Source of the DNA: JANQEU01 sp965601455
GTDB lineage: Bacteria; Bacteroidota; Bacteroidia; Cytophagales; Cyclobacteriaceae
Length of the DNA: 64,000 bases
Assembly: GCA_965601455.1 (NCBI GenBank)
Contig: OZ271831.1
Location: 2,108,001 to 2,172,000 of the forward strand
Reading direction: 5' to 3'
Shown here one piece after another: positions 38,910 to 47,315 of the stretch. Made by a program: the position numbers and the translations under genes. Positions within the stretch are counted from its first letter, which is position 1. Every line of letters begins with the position of its first letter. Below the pieces are notes generated by a model. That model did no database searches. It was not told the DNA's origin and saw only the letters and a program-made list of their open reading frames with translations.

Positions 38910-39914
38910 ATGGTAGTTGTTCAATCATATTTCATAGCAATCATTATGCTATTCATTACCATGCTTTGCTGGGGTTCATGGGCTAACACTCAGAAACTGG
39001 CAAGTAAAGAATGGAAATTCCAACTTTTTTATTGGGACTATTCCATTGGAGTCTTGTTGCTAGCAATAGTTCTTGCTTTCACCATGGGTAGCATGGGTTC
39101 AAGTGGTAGAAGCTTTCTAAATGATCTAAGTCAGGCAGAAATGAGTTCGCTCCAGTCTGCATTCATTGGTGGGGTGATATTCAACCTGGCTAATATTCTA
39201 ATCGTGGTTGCTATTGATATTGCAGGAATGGCGGTTGCCTTCCCGGTAGGGATTGGTTTGGCATTGGTATTGGGCGTAATTACTAATTACATCGGATCAC
39301 CTGTTGGAAACCCTTATCTACTGTTTAGCGGTGTGGCAGCCGTGACGATCGCAATTATCGTTGATGCTCTAGCCTATAGGCGTTTATCTGCTTCAGATAA
39401 AAAGGGGTCTTCTAAGGGCTTACTGATTGCAATAGTTGGTGGTGTTTTGATGGGTTTTTTCTATCGCTTTGTTGCAGCTTCTATGTCTGAGGACTTTGTA
39501 CAGTTAGAGCCAGGAAAACTAAGCCCATACACAGCGGTCGTAGTTTTTTCAATTGGGCTACTAGTCTCCAATTTCGTCTGGAATACCATTGTAATGCTTC
39601 GGCCATTCACAGGCGATCCAGTTAAATATTCCGATTATTTCACAAAAGGCAACACTCGATTACACTTAATTGGTATTCTTGGTGGGATCATATGGAGCAT
39701 AGGAATGTCTTTCAGCATAATCGCCTCTGGAGCTGCTGGTTTCGCCATTTCCTATGGTTTAGGGCAAGGTGCTACTATGGTCGCAGCTTTTTGGGGAGTG
39801 TTTATTTGGAAGGAATTCAAAGAGGCGCCGAAAGGTACCAATACGTTGTTATCCTTTATGTTTTTCTTCTTTATTCTCGGATTAATTCTCATCATACTTT
39901 CTAGGATCTATTAA
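38910..39914 (+). CDS. DMT-superfamily transporter (GRP/ureide-permease-like)
   Basis: The 334-residue protein has ten membrane segments. The early motif MLCWGSWANTQKL, followed by FYWDYSIGVLLLAIVLAFTMG, and later AFPVGIGLALVLGVITNYI, resembles the drug/metabolite superfamily branch that contains glucose/ribose porters (GlcU/RbsU) and plant ureide permeases. The gene is just upstream of ribokinase (11 bp), so import of ribose or a ribonucleoside-like compound across the inner membrane is the best inference. It is not a RhaT-type protein by motif. Substrate must be tested. Confidence 0.78.
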   Translation: MVVVQSYFIAIIMLFITMLCWGSWANTQKLASKEWKFQLFYWDYSIGVLLLAIVLAFTMGSMGSSGRSFLNDLSQAEMSSLQSAFIGGVIFNLANILIVVAIDIAGMAVAFPVGIGLALVLGVITNYIGSPVGNPYLLFSGVAAVTIAIIVDALAYRRLSASDKKGSSKGLLIAIVGGVLMGFFYRFVAASMSEDFVQLEPGKLSPYTAVVVFSIGLLVSNFVWNTIVMLRPFTGDPVKYSDYFTKGNTRLHLIGILGGIIWSIGMSFSIIASGAAGFAISYGLGQGATMVAAFWGVFIWKEFKEAPKGTNTLLSFMFFFFILGLILIILSRIY

Positions 39915-39925
39915 CTGAAAACATC

Positions 39926-40858
39926 ATGGAAATGTCAAAGAAAAATATTGTAGTAATCGGTAGCTCTAATGTCGACATGGTCATTAAGGGTGAAAGAATT
40001 CCCAAGCCAGGAGAAACCATCATAGGTGGTAATTTTCATAAAGCAGCAGGTGGTAAAGGAGCCAATCAGGCTGTAGCTGCTGCAAGGGCAGGTAGTAATG
40101 TAACATTCATTGCCAGTGTGGGTGATGATATTTTTGGACGTGAAGCCGTAGAAAGGTTCAAAAAAGATGGAATAAACGTTGATCATATAAAGATTGATCC
40201 GGATCATCCTTCTGGGATGGCCCTGATACTGGTAGATGATAAAGGGGAAAACAGTATAGCGGTTGCATCTGGCGCAAACATGAGCCTTGATGAGTATGAC
40301 CTCAAAGATGCACATGACTGCATTAAAGATTCACAGGTTGTGTTAATGCAACTGGAAACTCCTATAAGGACAATAGAGGCGGCAGCAACCATGGCTGAAA
40401 AGGCTGGGAAACAAATAATACTTAATCCAGCACCCGCTCAACCTCTTAGTGATAATCTGCTTCGCAAAATTTCGATTCTTACTCCCAATGAGTCTGAGGC
40501 GGAACTCCTTTCAGGAATTAAAGTTGAAAATGAGGATGATGCGCACAGAGCTGCTGAGGTATTGATTCAAAAAGGAGTGAGGGTGGTAATGATAACCATG
40601 GGGAAAAGGGGAGTACTCCTTCATACCAAAACGGAAAGTAAAATGATTCCAGCTTTTGAAGTCACGGCAGTTGACACAACTGCGGCTGGAGACACTTTCA
40701 ATGGCTCTCTGGCAGTTGCTATTGCCGAAGGTAAATCTATTGAGGATGCCATCAAGTTCGCAAGTGCAGCAGGTGCCATATCTGTTACAAGGATGGGAGC
40801 ACAACCTTCTGCTCCACGTAGAAATGAGATCGAAAGCATGATGCATGTAACCGTTTAA
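39926..40858 (+). CDS. rbsK: Ribokinase
   Basis: The PfkB fold is clear: N-terminal VIGSSNVDMVIKGERIPKPGETI, GGKGANQAVAAARAG, LNPAPAQPL, TPNESEAELL and the C-terminal signature DTTAAGDTFNGSLA with catalytic Asp256 (counted from 39926). These match ribokinase more than fructokinase, including the NxxD sugar contact and the GGKGANQA loop. It makes ribose 5-phosphate with ATP in the cytosol. An alternative start at 39932 removes two residues. It is flanked by a transporter and an ADP-ribosylglycohydrolase-like gene, suggesting that ribose is released outside and phosphorylated inside. A related pentose or hexose is also possible. Confidence 0.9.
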   Translation: MEMSKKNIVVIGSSNVDMVIKGERIPKPGETIIGGNFHKAAGGKGANQAVAAARAGSNVTFIASVGDDIFGREAVERFKKDGINVDHIKIDPDHPSGMALILVDDKGENSIAVASGANMSLDEYDLKDAHDCIKDSQVVLMQLETPIRTIEAAATMAEKAGKQIILNPAPAQPLSDNLLRKISILTPNESEAELLSGIKVENEDDAHRAAEVLIQKGVRVVMITMGKRGVLLHTKTESKMIPAFEVTAVDTTAAGDTFNGSLAVAIAEGKSIEDAIKFASAAGAISVTRMGAQPSAPRRNEIESMMHVTV

Positions 40859-40869
40859 ACATACTTTCT

Positions 40870-42477
40870 ATGAAACAGGCTGTCTTGCTCATTTTATGTT
40901 TGTGTGTATTAGTCTCTTGTCAAAGTACTAATGAAAAAGAGACTGAATTCTTAACCATCACTGAAACAGAATTACGTGATAAAATCGCCGGAGGATGGGC
41001 CGGTAAAATGATTGGAGTATCCTATGGAGGTCCTACTGAATTTCAGTATAACGGTGTAATCAATGAAGACCCGATTATCTGGGCACCTGATAGCCTTGTT
41101 CGATCTGTGGGGGAAGATGATTTGTATGTCCAGATGAGTTTCATGATGACTATGGACGAATATGGTATGGATGCTCCCGTAGAACGCTTTGCCGAATCAT
41201 TTGCCAATGCTGGATACATGTTGTTTCATGCCAATAGAAAATCCAGAATGAATATTTGGAACGGCATTGAAGCTTCAAGAGCTGGTCATCCTGATTTTAA
41301 TCTACATGCCGATGACATTGATTTCCAGATAGAAGCCGATTATATCGGATTGATGTCACCTGCGATGCCACAAGCTTCGAACAGAATCTGTGATAAGATT
41401 GGCCATATCATGAATTATGGTGATGGGGTGTATGGAGGAATGTTCGTCAGTGCTTTGTATGCAGCAGCTTACTTTGAAACTGATATTCCAACCATTCTTG
41501 ATCGAGCCATGCAATCCCTTCCGGTGGAAAGCGGATATCACAAGATTCTCCAGGATGTCGTAGACGGTTATGCTCGAAACCCGAAGGACTGGAAGAAAAC
41601 ATGGAAGGAAATTTATGATAAATGGGGTGAAATAGATCAGTGTTGTGCTTTATCTGAGTTCAACATCGACGCCAAATTAAATGGTGCCTTCATAGCCATG
41701 GGTTTACTCTATGGTGAAGATGATTTCGAAAAATCCATGGAGATCAGTACACGCTGTGGTGCGGATTCAGATTGTAATCCTTCGAATTGTGCCGGTGTTA
41801 TGGGTATTATTCTGGGATATGATAAGATTCCGTCTGAATGGACTCAATTCATTGATGTCATCGCTGACTCCACAATAATATTCACTGACTATTCTTTCAA
41901 TACTGCAGTGGATAGGACCTTGCATTATGCAAAAGAATTGATTATGAAAAATGGTGGTAAGGTTGAAAACGGAGTTTGTTACATAAAGCATCAGGAACCA
42001 GTGAGAGCGGTATTTGAGGAGTCATTTCCAAATATGCAACCTAAGGAAAGAGTAACAATTGATGATGAAGAGTACTGGGAATGGACTGGAGATTGGAAGA
42101 TCGTTGATCAGCCAAATCGATGGGGATTCAGCGAAAAGATACAACAAGCATCTGCTAAAGATTCAAACGTTACATTCAAATTCAACGGAACTGGTGCGGT
42201 GATCATGGGAAGATTTGATCAGGATTGCGGAGAAATAGATGTGTATGTAGATGAAGAGTATAAAATCACAACAGATAATTACTACTACATCATGGATTGG
42301 GGTGGAGGAGATAGTTGGTTAAATGGTGCCCATATATATCATGTCATAAATCTGGAACCCGGAGATCATACAATCCGACTAGTTATCAATGGAGATAAAA
42401 ATGAAAAAGCAACTGATACGAAACTAAAAATAGCACGAGCTATAATCTATGAACAAAAGAGTGATAGAGGTATCTAG
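40870..42477 (+). CDS. Secreted ADP-ribosylglycohydrolase-like lipoprotein (3)
   Basis: A lipoprotein signal (LILCLCVLVSC) precedes a DraG/ARH-fold domain: KIAGGWAGKMIGVSYGGPTEF, GEDDLYVQMSF (Asp83, Asp84) and RCGADSDCNPSNCAG (Asp299, Asp301). A C-terminal jelly-roll-like domain follows (about residues 400-530, with VTFKFNGTGAVIMGRFD and LEPGDHTIRLVINGD), likely carbohydrate binding. The domain is closest to copy 2. The reading frame overlaps the next gene by 29 bp. Confidence 0.87.
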   Translation: MKQAVLLILCLCVLVSCQSTNEKETEFLTITETELRDKIAGGWAGKMIGVSYGGPTEFQYNGVINEDPIIWAPDSLVRSVGEDDLYVQMSFMMTMDEYGMDAPVERFAESFANAGYMLFHANRKSRMNIWNGIEASRAGHPDFNLHADDIDFQIEADYIGLMSPAMPQASNRICDKIGHIMNYGDGVYGGMFVSALYAAAYFETDIPTILDRAMQSLPVESGYHKILQDVVDGYARNPKDWKKTWKEIYDKWGEIDQCCALSEFNIDAKLNGAFIAMGLLYGEDDFEKSMEISTRCGADSDCNPSNCAGVMGIILGYDKIPSEWTQFIDVIADSTIIFTDYSFNTAVDRTLHYAKELIMKNGGKVENGVCYIKHQEPVRAVFEESFPNMQPKERVTIDDEEYWEWTGDWKIVDQPNRWGFSEKIQQASAKDSNVTFKFNGTGAVIMGRFDQDCGEIDVYVDEEYKITTDNYYYIMDWGGGDSWLNGAHIYHVINLEPGDHTIRLVINGDKNEKATDTKLKIARAIIYEQKSDRGI

Positions 42478-42952
42478 AGTAGTAGGTATTGTATGCCTTG
42501 GCTTTCTCTGTGCTTGCCAGCAGAGTGAAGGGTATAAAACTACGCAGAGTGACTTGATTAATACTTTCAATAAGGCATGGAATACAGGTGATCTGAATCT
42601 TCTTGATGAGACTGTGCATCCTGAATATTTCAAGTTAGAAGGAGAGATGGAAATCAATGGTGTTGCTGATTTAAAAGAATATGTGGAAAACTTCAGATCA
42701 GGGATGAAAGGAGCCAAGATAACCTACCTGGAAGAAGTACATGAGAAAGACAAAGTAGCGGTGAGATTTACCCTGGAAGGAGCTCCGTCCGAAACAAAGA
42801 AAACTTTCAAAGCAGCTGGGATGGTGTTTTTTCGAATCCAGGATGGTCTAATTATTGAGGATTATGGAGTCTTTGATCAATTAGACGCGCTTAAACAACA
42901 AGGCTACCAGTTAACTCCCCCTGCTTTAGAAATTCAAACTGATACTGACTAA
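42449..42952 (+). CDS. SnoaL-like lipoprotein
   Basis: A short lipoprotein signal (VGIVCLGFLCAC) is followed by an NTF2/SnoaL-like fold: LINTFNKAWNTGDLNLLDETVHPEYF, VADLKEYVENFRSGM and a beta-sheet ending in FFRIQDGLIIEDYGVFDQ. The start overlaps the end of the ADP-ribosylglycohydrolase gene by 29 bp, but a later start would destroy the signal. SnoaL-like proteins are small isomerases, hydrolases or binding proteins; in this operon a role with sugar lactones or glycosides is possible but not shown. Confidence 0.82.
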   Translation: MNKRVIEVSRVVGIVCLGFLCACQQSEGYKTTQSDLINTFNKAWNTGDLNLLDETVHPEYFKLEGEMEINGVADLKEYVENFRSGMKGAKITYLEEVHEKDKVAVRFTLEGAPSETKKTFKAAGMVFFRIQDGLIIEDYGVFDQLDALKQQGYQLTPPALEIQTDTD

Positions 42953-42972
42953 AGAAAATCAAGTAATTGCTT

Positions 42973-44427
42973 ATGTGTAAAAACTGGAAATTGCTATTAT
43001 CATTTGGACTGATGCTATTGGTTCTCAGTTGTGGATCGGAAGAGGTGATTGAACCATCTGTTTTAGATCAGACATTTGAGGAAACCTTTACTGTAGAAGC
43101 GGCCCCTAATCCAGAGAAATGGTGGAATCAAATGAATGGCATTAGGATGAACTATCTCCAGGGAACCAATAGAACCTTTGCTCGAATTGAATCCAATCTT
43201 GACGAATGGTATGATGATGGGTACCGAATGATTAGTTTTTACTGCGTGTATGATGGAGATGTCGAGTCCTTTTTTGGACTTGGTCCGAAAAGCTTTTACC
43301 GGGTAGAATCAAGTGCAGGCATGATGGAAGATTTTGAGTCACTTGTAGCGGCAGCTGATGCCAAGGGCATGAAGATTCTTTCATGGATTAATCTTGGCTA
43401 CTCCATCGATTCGAATGAAGATTGGATAAAAGCACAGGAAGATAAGAGAGACGGTATTGACAGTAAGGAAAGCCGCTGGTTTAGGTGGGCAGAAACAGAC
43501 CCGACGCCTGATGAAAACTGTGATGGAGATGAGTGTTTTGATTGGGCCTATAGTGAAATCGCAGAAAGCTGGTATAAACTATCGTGGGGGAGGCCAGCGT
43601 TTGACTGGGCAAGTGAAGACTGGCAACAAGAAGTTAAGAATATCCTGGAGTTTTGGCATGATAAAGGAATCGACGGCTGGGTTTTTGATGCTGCCGAATA
43701 TCTTATCGATCATAACTATGCAACCACCTCAATATTTAAAACTTATGTGGGTGATGTCTGTACTGCAGCAGATGTAATCATTATTCCTGAAGCTTCAAAT
43801 ACTTCTTTAGGGTGGACGGAGAGCTGTAATTTTCTTTCAGTTTATGACAACAAAGCAGGGTCCTGGTTACACGACGATTATAACGTTGCAACAAGAGCAA
43901 TAGATGCCGAAGATGCATCAATCATCGAAACAAGACTTGCAGCTCATACAGACGTGTTTAAAAATGCTGGGAAAATCACCTTTTCTTATGATCCGGAAGG
44001 ATATACGCCCAAAAAGCGACCATTAGAAATTGCTTTAATGACCTCGTTGGGCATATTATACGAAACTCACTTTGGGCTATGGAATTATGGTTCCTGGCAG
44101 AATAATGTAAATGAAGTCTTTAAAACCATAAACAGCACATCTGCTCTCGCTCCGGGTGCTGCAAGAACTTGGCTTTCTAATGACAATGAAGCGGTTTATT
44201 CCATGGTCAAAACTAGCATGGACGGTCTTGAAAAGGTGCTTTGTGTTTTCAATTTATCAGAGGATAGTGTTTCTGTGGGATTAAACCTTGAAGGAAGTGG
44301 ATTCTCCACAAAACAGGTCATGAGAGACCTGGTCAATCCAGATCAAGAGTTGTTGATTAATCAGTCACCGCTAACCGTTGACCTTGCTGGGTTGTCTTAT
44401 AAATTTTATCAATTACAAAATCAATAG
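42973..44427 (+). CDS. GH13-like glycoside hydrolase lipoprotein (paralogue 2)
   Basis: Lipoprotein signal ending LMLLVLSC, then CGSEEV, whose acidic residues fit a surface-export signal. The alpha-amylase-like barrel has region II GIDGWVFDAAEYL (candidate nucleophile Asp239) and region III VIIIPEASN (candidate acid/base Glu273), followed by KITFSYDPEGY, the only one of the three paralogues with an Asp in the area where region IV would lie. The arginine normally before the nucleophile is Val. Start at ATG 42973 is preferred to the TTG at 42967. It is 3 bp before the third paralogue. The fold is well supported, the specific family is not. Confidence 0.8.
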   Translation: MCKNWKLLLSFGLMLLVLSCGSEEVIEPSVLDQTFEETFTVEAAPNPEKWWNQMNGIRMNYLQGTNRTFARIESNLDEWYDDGYRMISFYCVYDGDVESFFGLGPKSFYRVESSAGMMEDFESLVAAADAKGMKILSWINLGYSIDSNEDWIKAQEDKRDGIDSKESRWFRWAETDPTPDENCDGDECFDWAYSEIAESWYKLSWGRPAFDWASEDWQQEVKNILEFWHDKGIDGWVFDAAEYLIDHNYATTSIFKTYVGDVCTAADVIIIPEASNTSLGWTESCNFLSVYDNKAGSWLHDDYNVATRAIDAEDASIIETRLAAHTDVFKNAGKITFSYDPEGYTPKKRPLEIALMTSLGILYETHFGLWNYGSWQNNVNEVFKTINSTSALAPGAARTWLSNDNEAVYSMVKTSMDGLEKVLCVFNLSEDSVSVGLNLEGSGFSTKQVMRDLVNPDQELLINQSPLTVDLAGLSYKFYQLQNQ

Positions 44428-44429
44428 TT

Positions 44430-46181
44430 ATGTCAATGAGGGCTCAAGAATATGCACTCTCCATAGTTTTCTTGATCGTAATAGGACTTCCTGCGGATGC
44501 ACAAGAAAGCAAGTGGTGGGAATCTTCCGCTGCTATTAAACTGGTTTCCTTAAAAGAGGCAGATGCAGCATGGGGTCAGAGGTTGACCTTACAGAATTTG
44601 GATGAACTTTCTTCAGAGCTCGACGGCATCATAGATGAGGGATATACCGCCATTGAGGTCATTGCACCAGCACATGGAGGTATTGCGTGGGGTGGGTTAG
44701 ACTCTGAAAACTTCTACGATTTGGATCCAGAAAGAGGTTCAATGGACGATTTTCGGAACTTAGTGGACCTGGCTCATCAAAAAGATCTTAAAGTGATGGC
44801 TTTCATCAATGTTGGTTATATGGGCAAAGATCATCCGGATTGGATACAGGCTCAAGAAGAAGCTTTAACTGATGTAAATGGCGAAAAAGCTTCCTGGTTT
44901 GTTTGGGCTGATTCGGAAGATCAGCCAACACCAGATAATCCCCTTGGTGAGCAGGAGATAGTCTGGGCATACAGTGAAATAGCTCAAAAATATTATGCTT
45001 CTGTTTGGCAAGCAGCTATTAACTGGGATCCCTACGAAGAGTATCCCACTCCTCAAATGGATTGGAACTCTAGTTGGCCTGAGGAAGCTGAAAGGATCGT
45101 TAGACACTGGATGGATACAGGCTTGGATGGACTCTCACTTGATGCACCACTCGAATACTTTGATACAGAAGGTGAGGATGCTTTCTGGAGTGATCAAAAA
45201 AAACGAATTACTGATATTATCAGAGAATATCACGATGGAAACGTTTTCATAGTAGCTGAGGCTGTCTATGGATCTGACTGGGTTAACCTTGGAGGTTACG
45301 ATGCCATGTGGGATTATAGTCTAGGGTACACCTGGTTAGGTAATAGGGAAGGTAATGCGCTAAAACACGCTATTGATATAGGAGAAGCGCAATTCATACA
45401 TCAAGCTATGCAATATCGTAAGGAGATCGTAAATGAAGGCGGAACGCTTATGAGTCAATTTCCTACAGCTTATCGCGGTACTACAAAAAAAAGAAACTTG
45501 TATATGGCTAGTTTAATTGCATTAGGGGAGGCTTTGTTTTCAAATCCCGAGGGTGTTCAATCAGATTCTGCTATTGTCCGGTTACTGAGGTTAAAAAAGG
45601 ATAATCCGGCGCTATGGAATAAGATAAGTCGAAAACAATTAGAGACGAATAATGATAACAAATATTACGCAGTCTATAACATAGCAAAAGACGAATCTCA
45701 GAGGCTACTAGCCGTATTCAATTATCAAAAGACTGGACAAAATGTAGAGATTAAGTTGGACGATCCTGAAGCTTCAAACTTGAAGGATGTTTTTAGTGGT
45801 ATTGTTTATCCGTACTCAGATATATTTACTTTACGCGTACCAGAGTATGGTTTTCGTTTTTTTTTACCAACTAATGAAGAAGCGTCCCTCATACTGGGGT
45901 CAAATGAGGAGGAGGATTTGATTCTGGAATTAAAACAAAATGAGCCAAATCCTTTTGATTTTAAAACCACCATTCACTATTCGATTCCGAAGACGGGATA
46001 TTATAGACTCTTTGTGACGCAAATGACGGGTGGAAAAACTACTATACTACAGGAGGGAAGCCATACACCCGGTGAATACAAAATTGAACTTGAAAGCAAC
46101 TCTTTTCCGGTTGGTTTTTACCTCTACACCTTGCAATCACACGATAAATTTATAACCAGGAAAATGGTAAGGAAACACTGA
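44430..46181 (+). CDS. GH13-like glycoside hydrolase with type IX sorting tail (paralogue 3)
   Basis: After a signal peptide (LPADAQ) comes the same amylase-like barrel: AWGGLDSENFYDLDP, region II GLDGLSLDAPLEY with Asp238, region III FIVAEAVYG with Glu277. The position of the usual region II arginine is Ser, and no region IV His-Asp is seen (MSQFPTAYRG stands there). The last 80 residues are a type IX secretion C-terminal domain (QNEPNPFDFKTTIHYSIP, ending GFYLYTLQSHDKFITRKMV), so the enzyme is exported across the outer membrane. It closes the operon that starts at 35309; an operator palindrome follows its stop at once. Confidence 0.87.
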   Translation: MSMRAQEYALSIVFLIVIGLPADAQESKWWESSAAIKLVSLKEADAAWGQRLTLQNLDELSSELDGIIDEGYTAIEVIAPAHGGIAWGGLDSENFYDLDPERGSMDDFRNLVDLAHQKDLKVMAFINVGYMGKDHPDWIQAQEEALTDVNGEKASWFVWADSEDQPTPDNPLGEQEIVWAYSEIAQKYYASVWQAAINWDPYEEYPTPQMDWNSSWPEEAERIVRHWMDTGLDGLSLDAPLEYFDTEGEDAFWSDQKKRITDIIREYHDGNVFIVAEAVYGSDWVNLGGYDAMWDYSLGYTWLGNREGNALKHAIDIGEAQFIHQAMQYRKEIVNEGGTLMSQFPTAYRGTTKKRNLYMASLIALGEALFSNPEGVQSDSAIVRLLRLKKDNPALWNKISRKQLETNNDNKYYAVYNIAKDESQRLLAVFNYQKTGQNVEIKLDDPEASNLKDVFSGIVYPYSDIFTLRVPEYGFRFFLPTNEEASLILGSNEEEDLILELKQNEPNPFDFKTTIHYSIPKTGYYRLFVTQMTGGKTTILQEGSHTPGEYKIELESNSFPVGFYLYTLQSHDKFITRKMVRKH

Positions 46182-46182
46182 A

Positions 46183-46198
46183 GCACAAACATTTGTGC
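46183..46198. promoter_or_regulatory. LacI-type operator D (auxiliary)
   Basis: GCACAAACATTTGTGC is the 16-bp palindrome with one mismatch. It lies one base after the GH13-like stop codon and 96 bp (centre to centre) before operator C, about nine helical turns, which would allow looping. No -7 box abuts it, unlike sites A, B and C. Confidence 0.75.
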
Positions 46199-46278
46199 AG
46201 AGTGATACCTTGAAGTGGGGTATTTAGTACACATAATTATTGAATTATTAGATTTTCTGGTCTTTTTATTCTACATTA

Positions 46279-46294
46279 GCACAAACGTTTGTGC
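46279..46294. promoter_or_regulatory. LacI-type operator C before the SusCD operon
   Basis: GCACAAACGTTTGTGC is a perfect 16-bp dyad and the best copy in the window. The -7-like TACATTAG (46272-46279) ends on its first base, and a weak -33-like TTAG is at 46248-46251. It is 17 bp upstream of the surface lipoprotein start. Confidence 0.88.
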
Positions 46295-46311
46295 AATAAA
46301 CATCTATTATT

Positions 46312-47292
46312 ATGAAAACCTTGATAAAATTTTTTGGCCTCGGTTTAATACTAGGTTCCTTTGTTTTTTTGGCGGGCTGTGGTGATGACGACGATACAGG
46401 CCCCGAAGTAATAAATCAACCTCCGGCTGGTACTATTGATGACCAAGGACTCAATCCGGGATTTGAAAGCGCTACACTGGATTTAACAACTTTTATCACT
46501 GATCAGGAGAATGATCCAATTACCTTCTCTGCGATAAGTAGCGATCAATCTGTGGTCACAGTTTCAATTGATGGATCCGAACTTACAATTACGGAAGTCG
46601 GTACTGGCTCAGCGGAGATTATTGTTACTGCTTCTGATGGTAATGATGGTAATGAGGTCGACTTTAGCTTTGAGGTGATAATTGAGACAATAACAGGTGC
46701 TCCGGATCTGGCGTCAGGGACTTATGATTTTCTTATTGATTTTAATGGCGTTGACAATGGTCAGGTTGTTGAAGGATTAATTGAAGGTTTTGGAGTAGAA
46801 GGACTGGATGAGAACGAAGAGACAACCGATGCTTTTGGCAGTGCGACCATCGAGAATAATGACCATCTGCTTATAGTTTATAACAATCCAGAAACGGTGG
46901 TTGAAATGGGATGGTTCATAGAAGAAGAAGGACCAGGATTGGATTTTACAGGGAAAAAATTCAGGTTTGATTATGCTTTCTTCAGTGGAGATCTTGATGA
47001 AGGTGATCCTGAAACAGAAGAAGGTATTGTGAATATTGAGGTATTCTATGCAGATCCTTCATTTGAGGCAAGTTTTGCAGGAGTTGCATTCACGACATTA
47101 TTCCCAAATGGTGTAGAGAACAGCTCTGAATGGCAAACAATTGAAATATCCGTAGAGGATTTTGTAAAACCGGAATGGTTTGAGGGAGAAGCAGACCCTT
47201 CAAACATTGGTTCGTTCTTCTTTGTAATGCAAGGAGCAACTGAGGATAATCCAATTTCTTTCCGAATGGATAACCTCGCAATTATCGACTAA
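46312..47292 (+). CDS. Surface glycan-binding-type lipoprotein (SusE/F position)
   Basis: The lipoprotein signal ends FLAGCGDDDD; the acidic run after the cysteine resembles the surface lipoprotein export signal of Bacteroidota. Residues about 40-135 form one Ig/cadherin-like domain (ITFSAISSDQSVVTVSIDG), and residues about 140-326 a jelly-roll-like domain (VDNGQVVEGLIEGFGVEG, ISFRMDNLAIID) that looks like a carbohydrate-binding module. It precedes susC rather than following susD, but fits a glycan-capture partner of SusCD. I do not recognise a named family. Confidence 0.75.
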   Translation: MKTLIKFFGLGLILGSFVFLAGCGDDDDTGPEVINQPPAGTIDDQGLNPGFESATLDLTTFITDQENDPITFSAISSDQSVVTVSIDGSELTITEVGTGSAEIIVTASDGNDGNEVDFSFEVIIETITGAPDLASGTYDFLIDFNGVDNGQVVEGLIEGFGVEGLDENEETTDAFGSATIENNDHLLIVYNNPETVVEMGWFIEEEGPGLDFTGKKFRFDYAFFSGDLDEGDPETEEGIVNIEVFYADPSFEASFAGVAFTTLFPNGVENSSEWQTIEISVEDFVKPEWFEGEADPSNIGSFFFVMQGATEDNPISFRMDNLAIID

Positions 47293-47315
47293 TTAACACC
47301 TAGATTCCAATTGAG

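Noticed and set aside
37339..42477. The DraG-fold proteins as true ADP-ribose-protein hydrolases of a toxin or immunity system
   Set aside because: All have export signals, no ADP-ribosyltransferase gene is nearby, and the neighbours are sugar-uptake genes.
46199..46278. ATACC/GGTAT stem as a terminator between the two glycan operons
   Set aside because: A 5-bp stem without a T-run is too weak to support.
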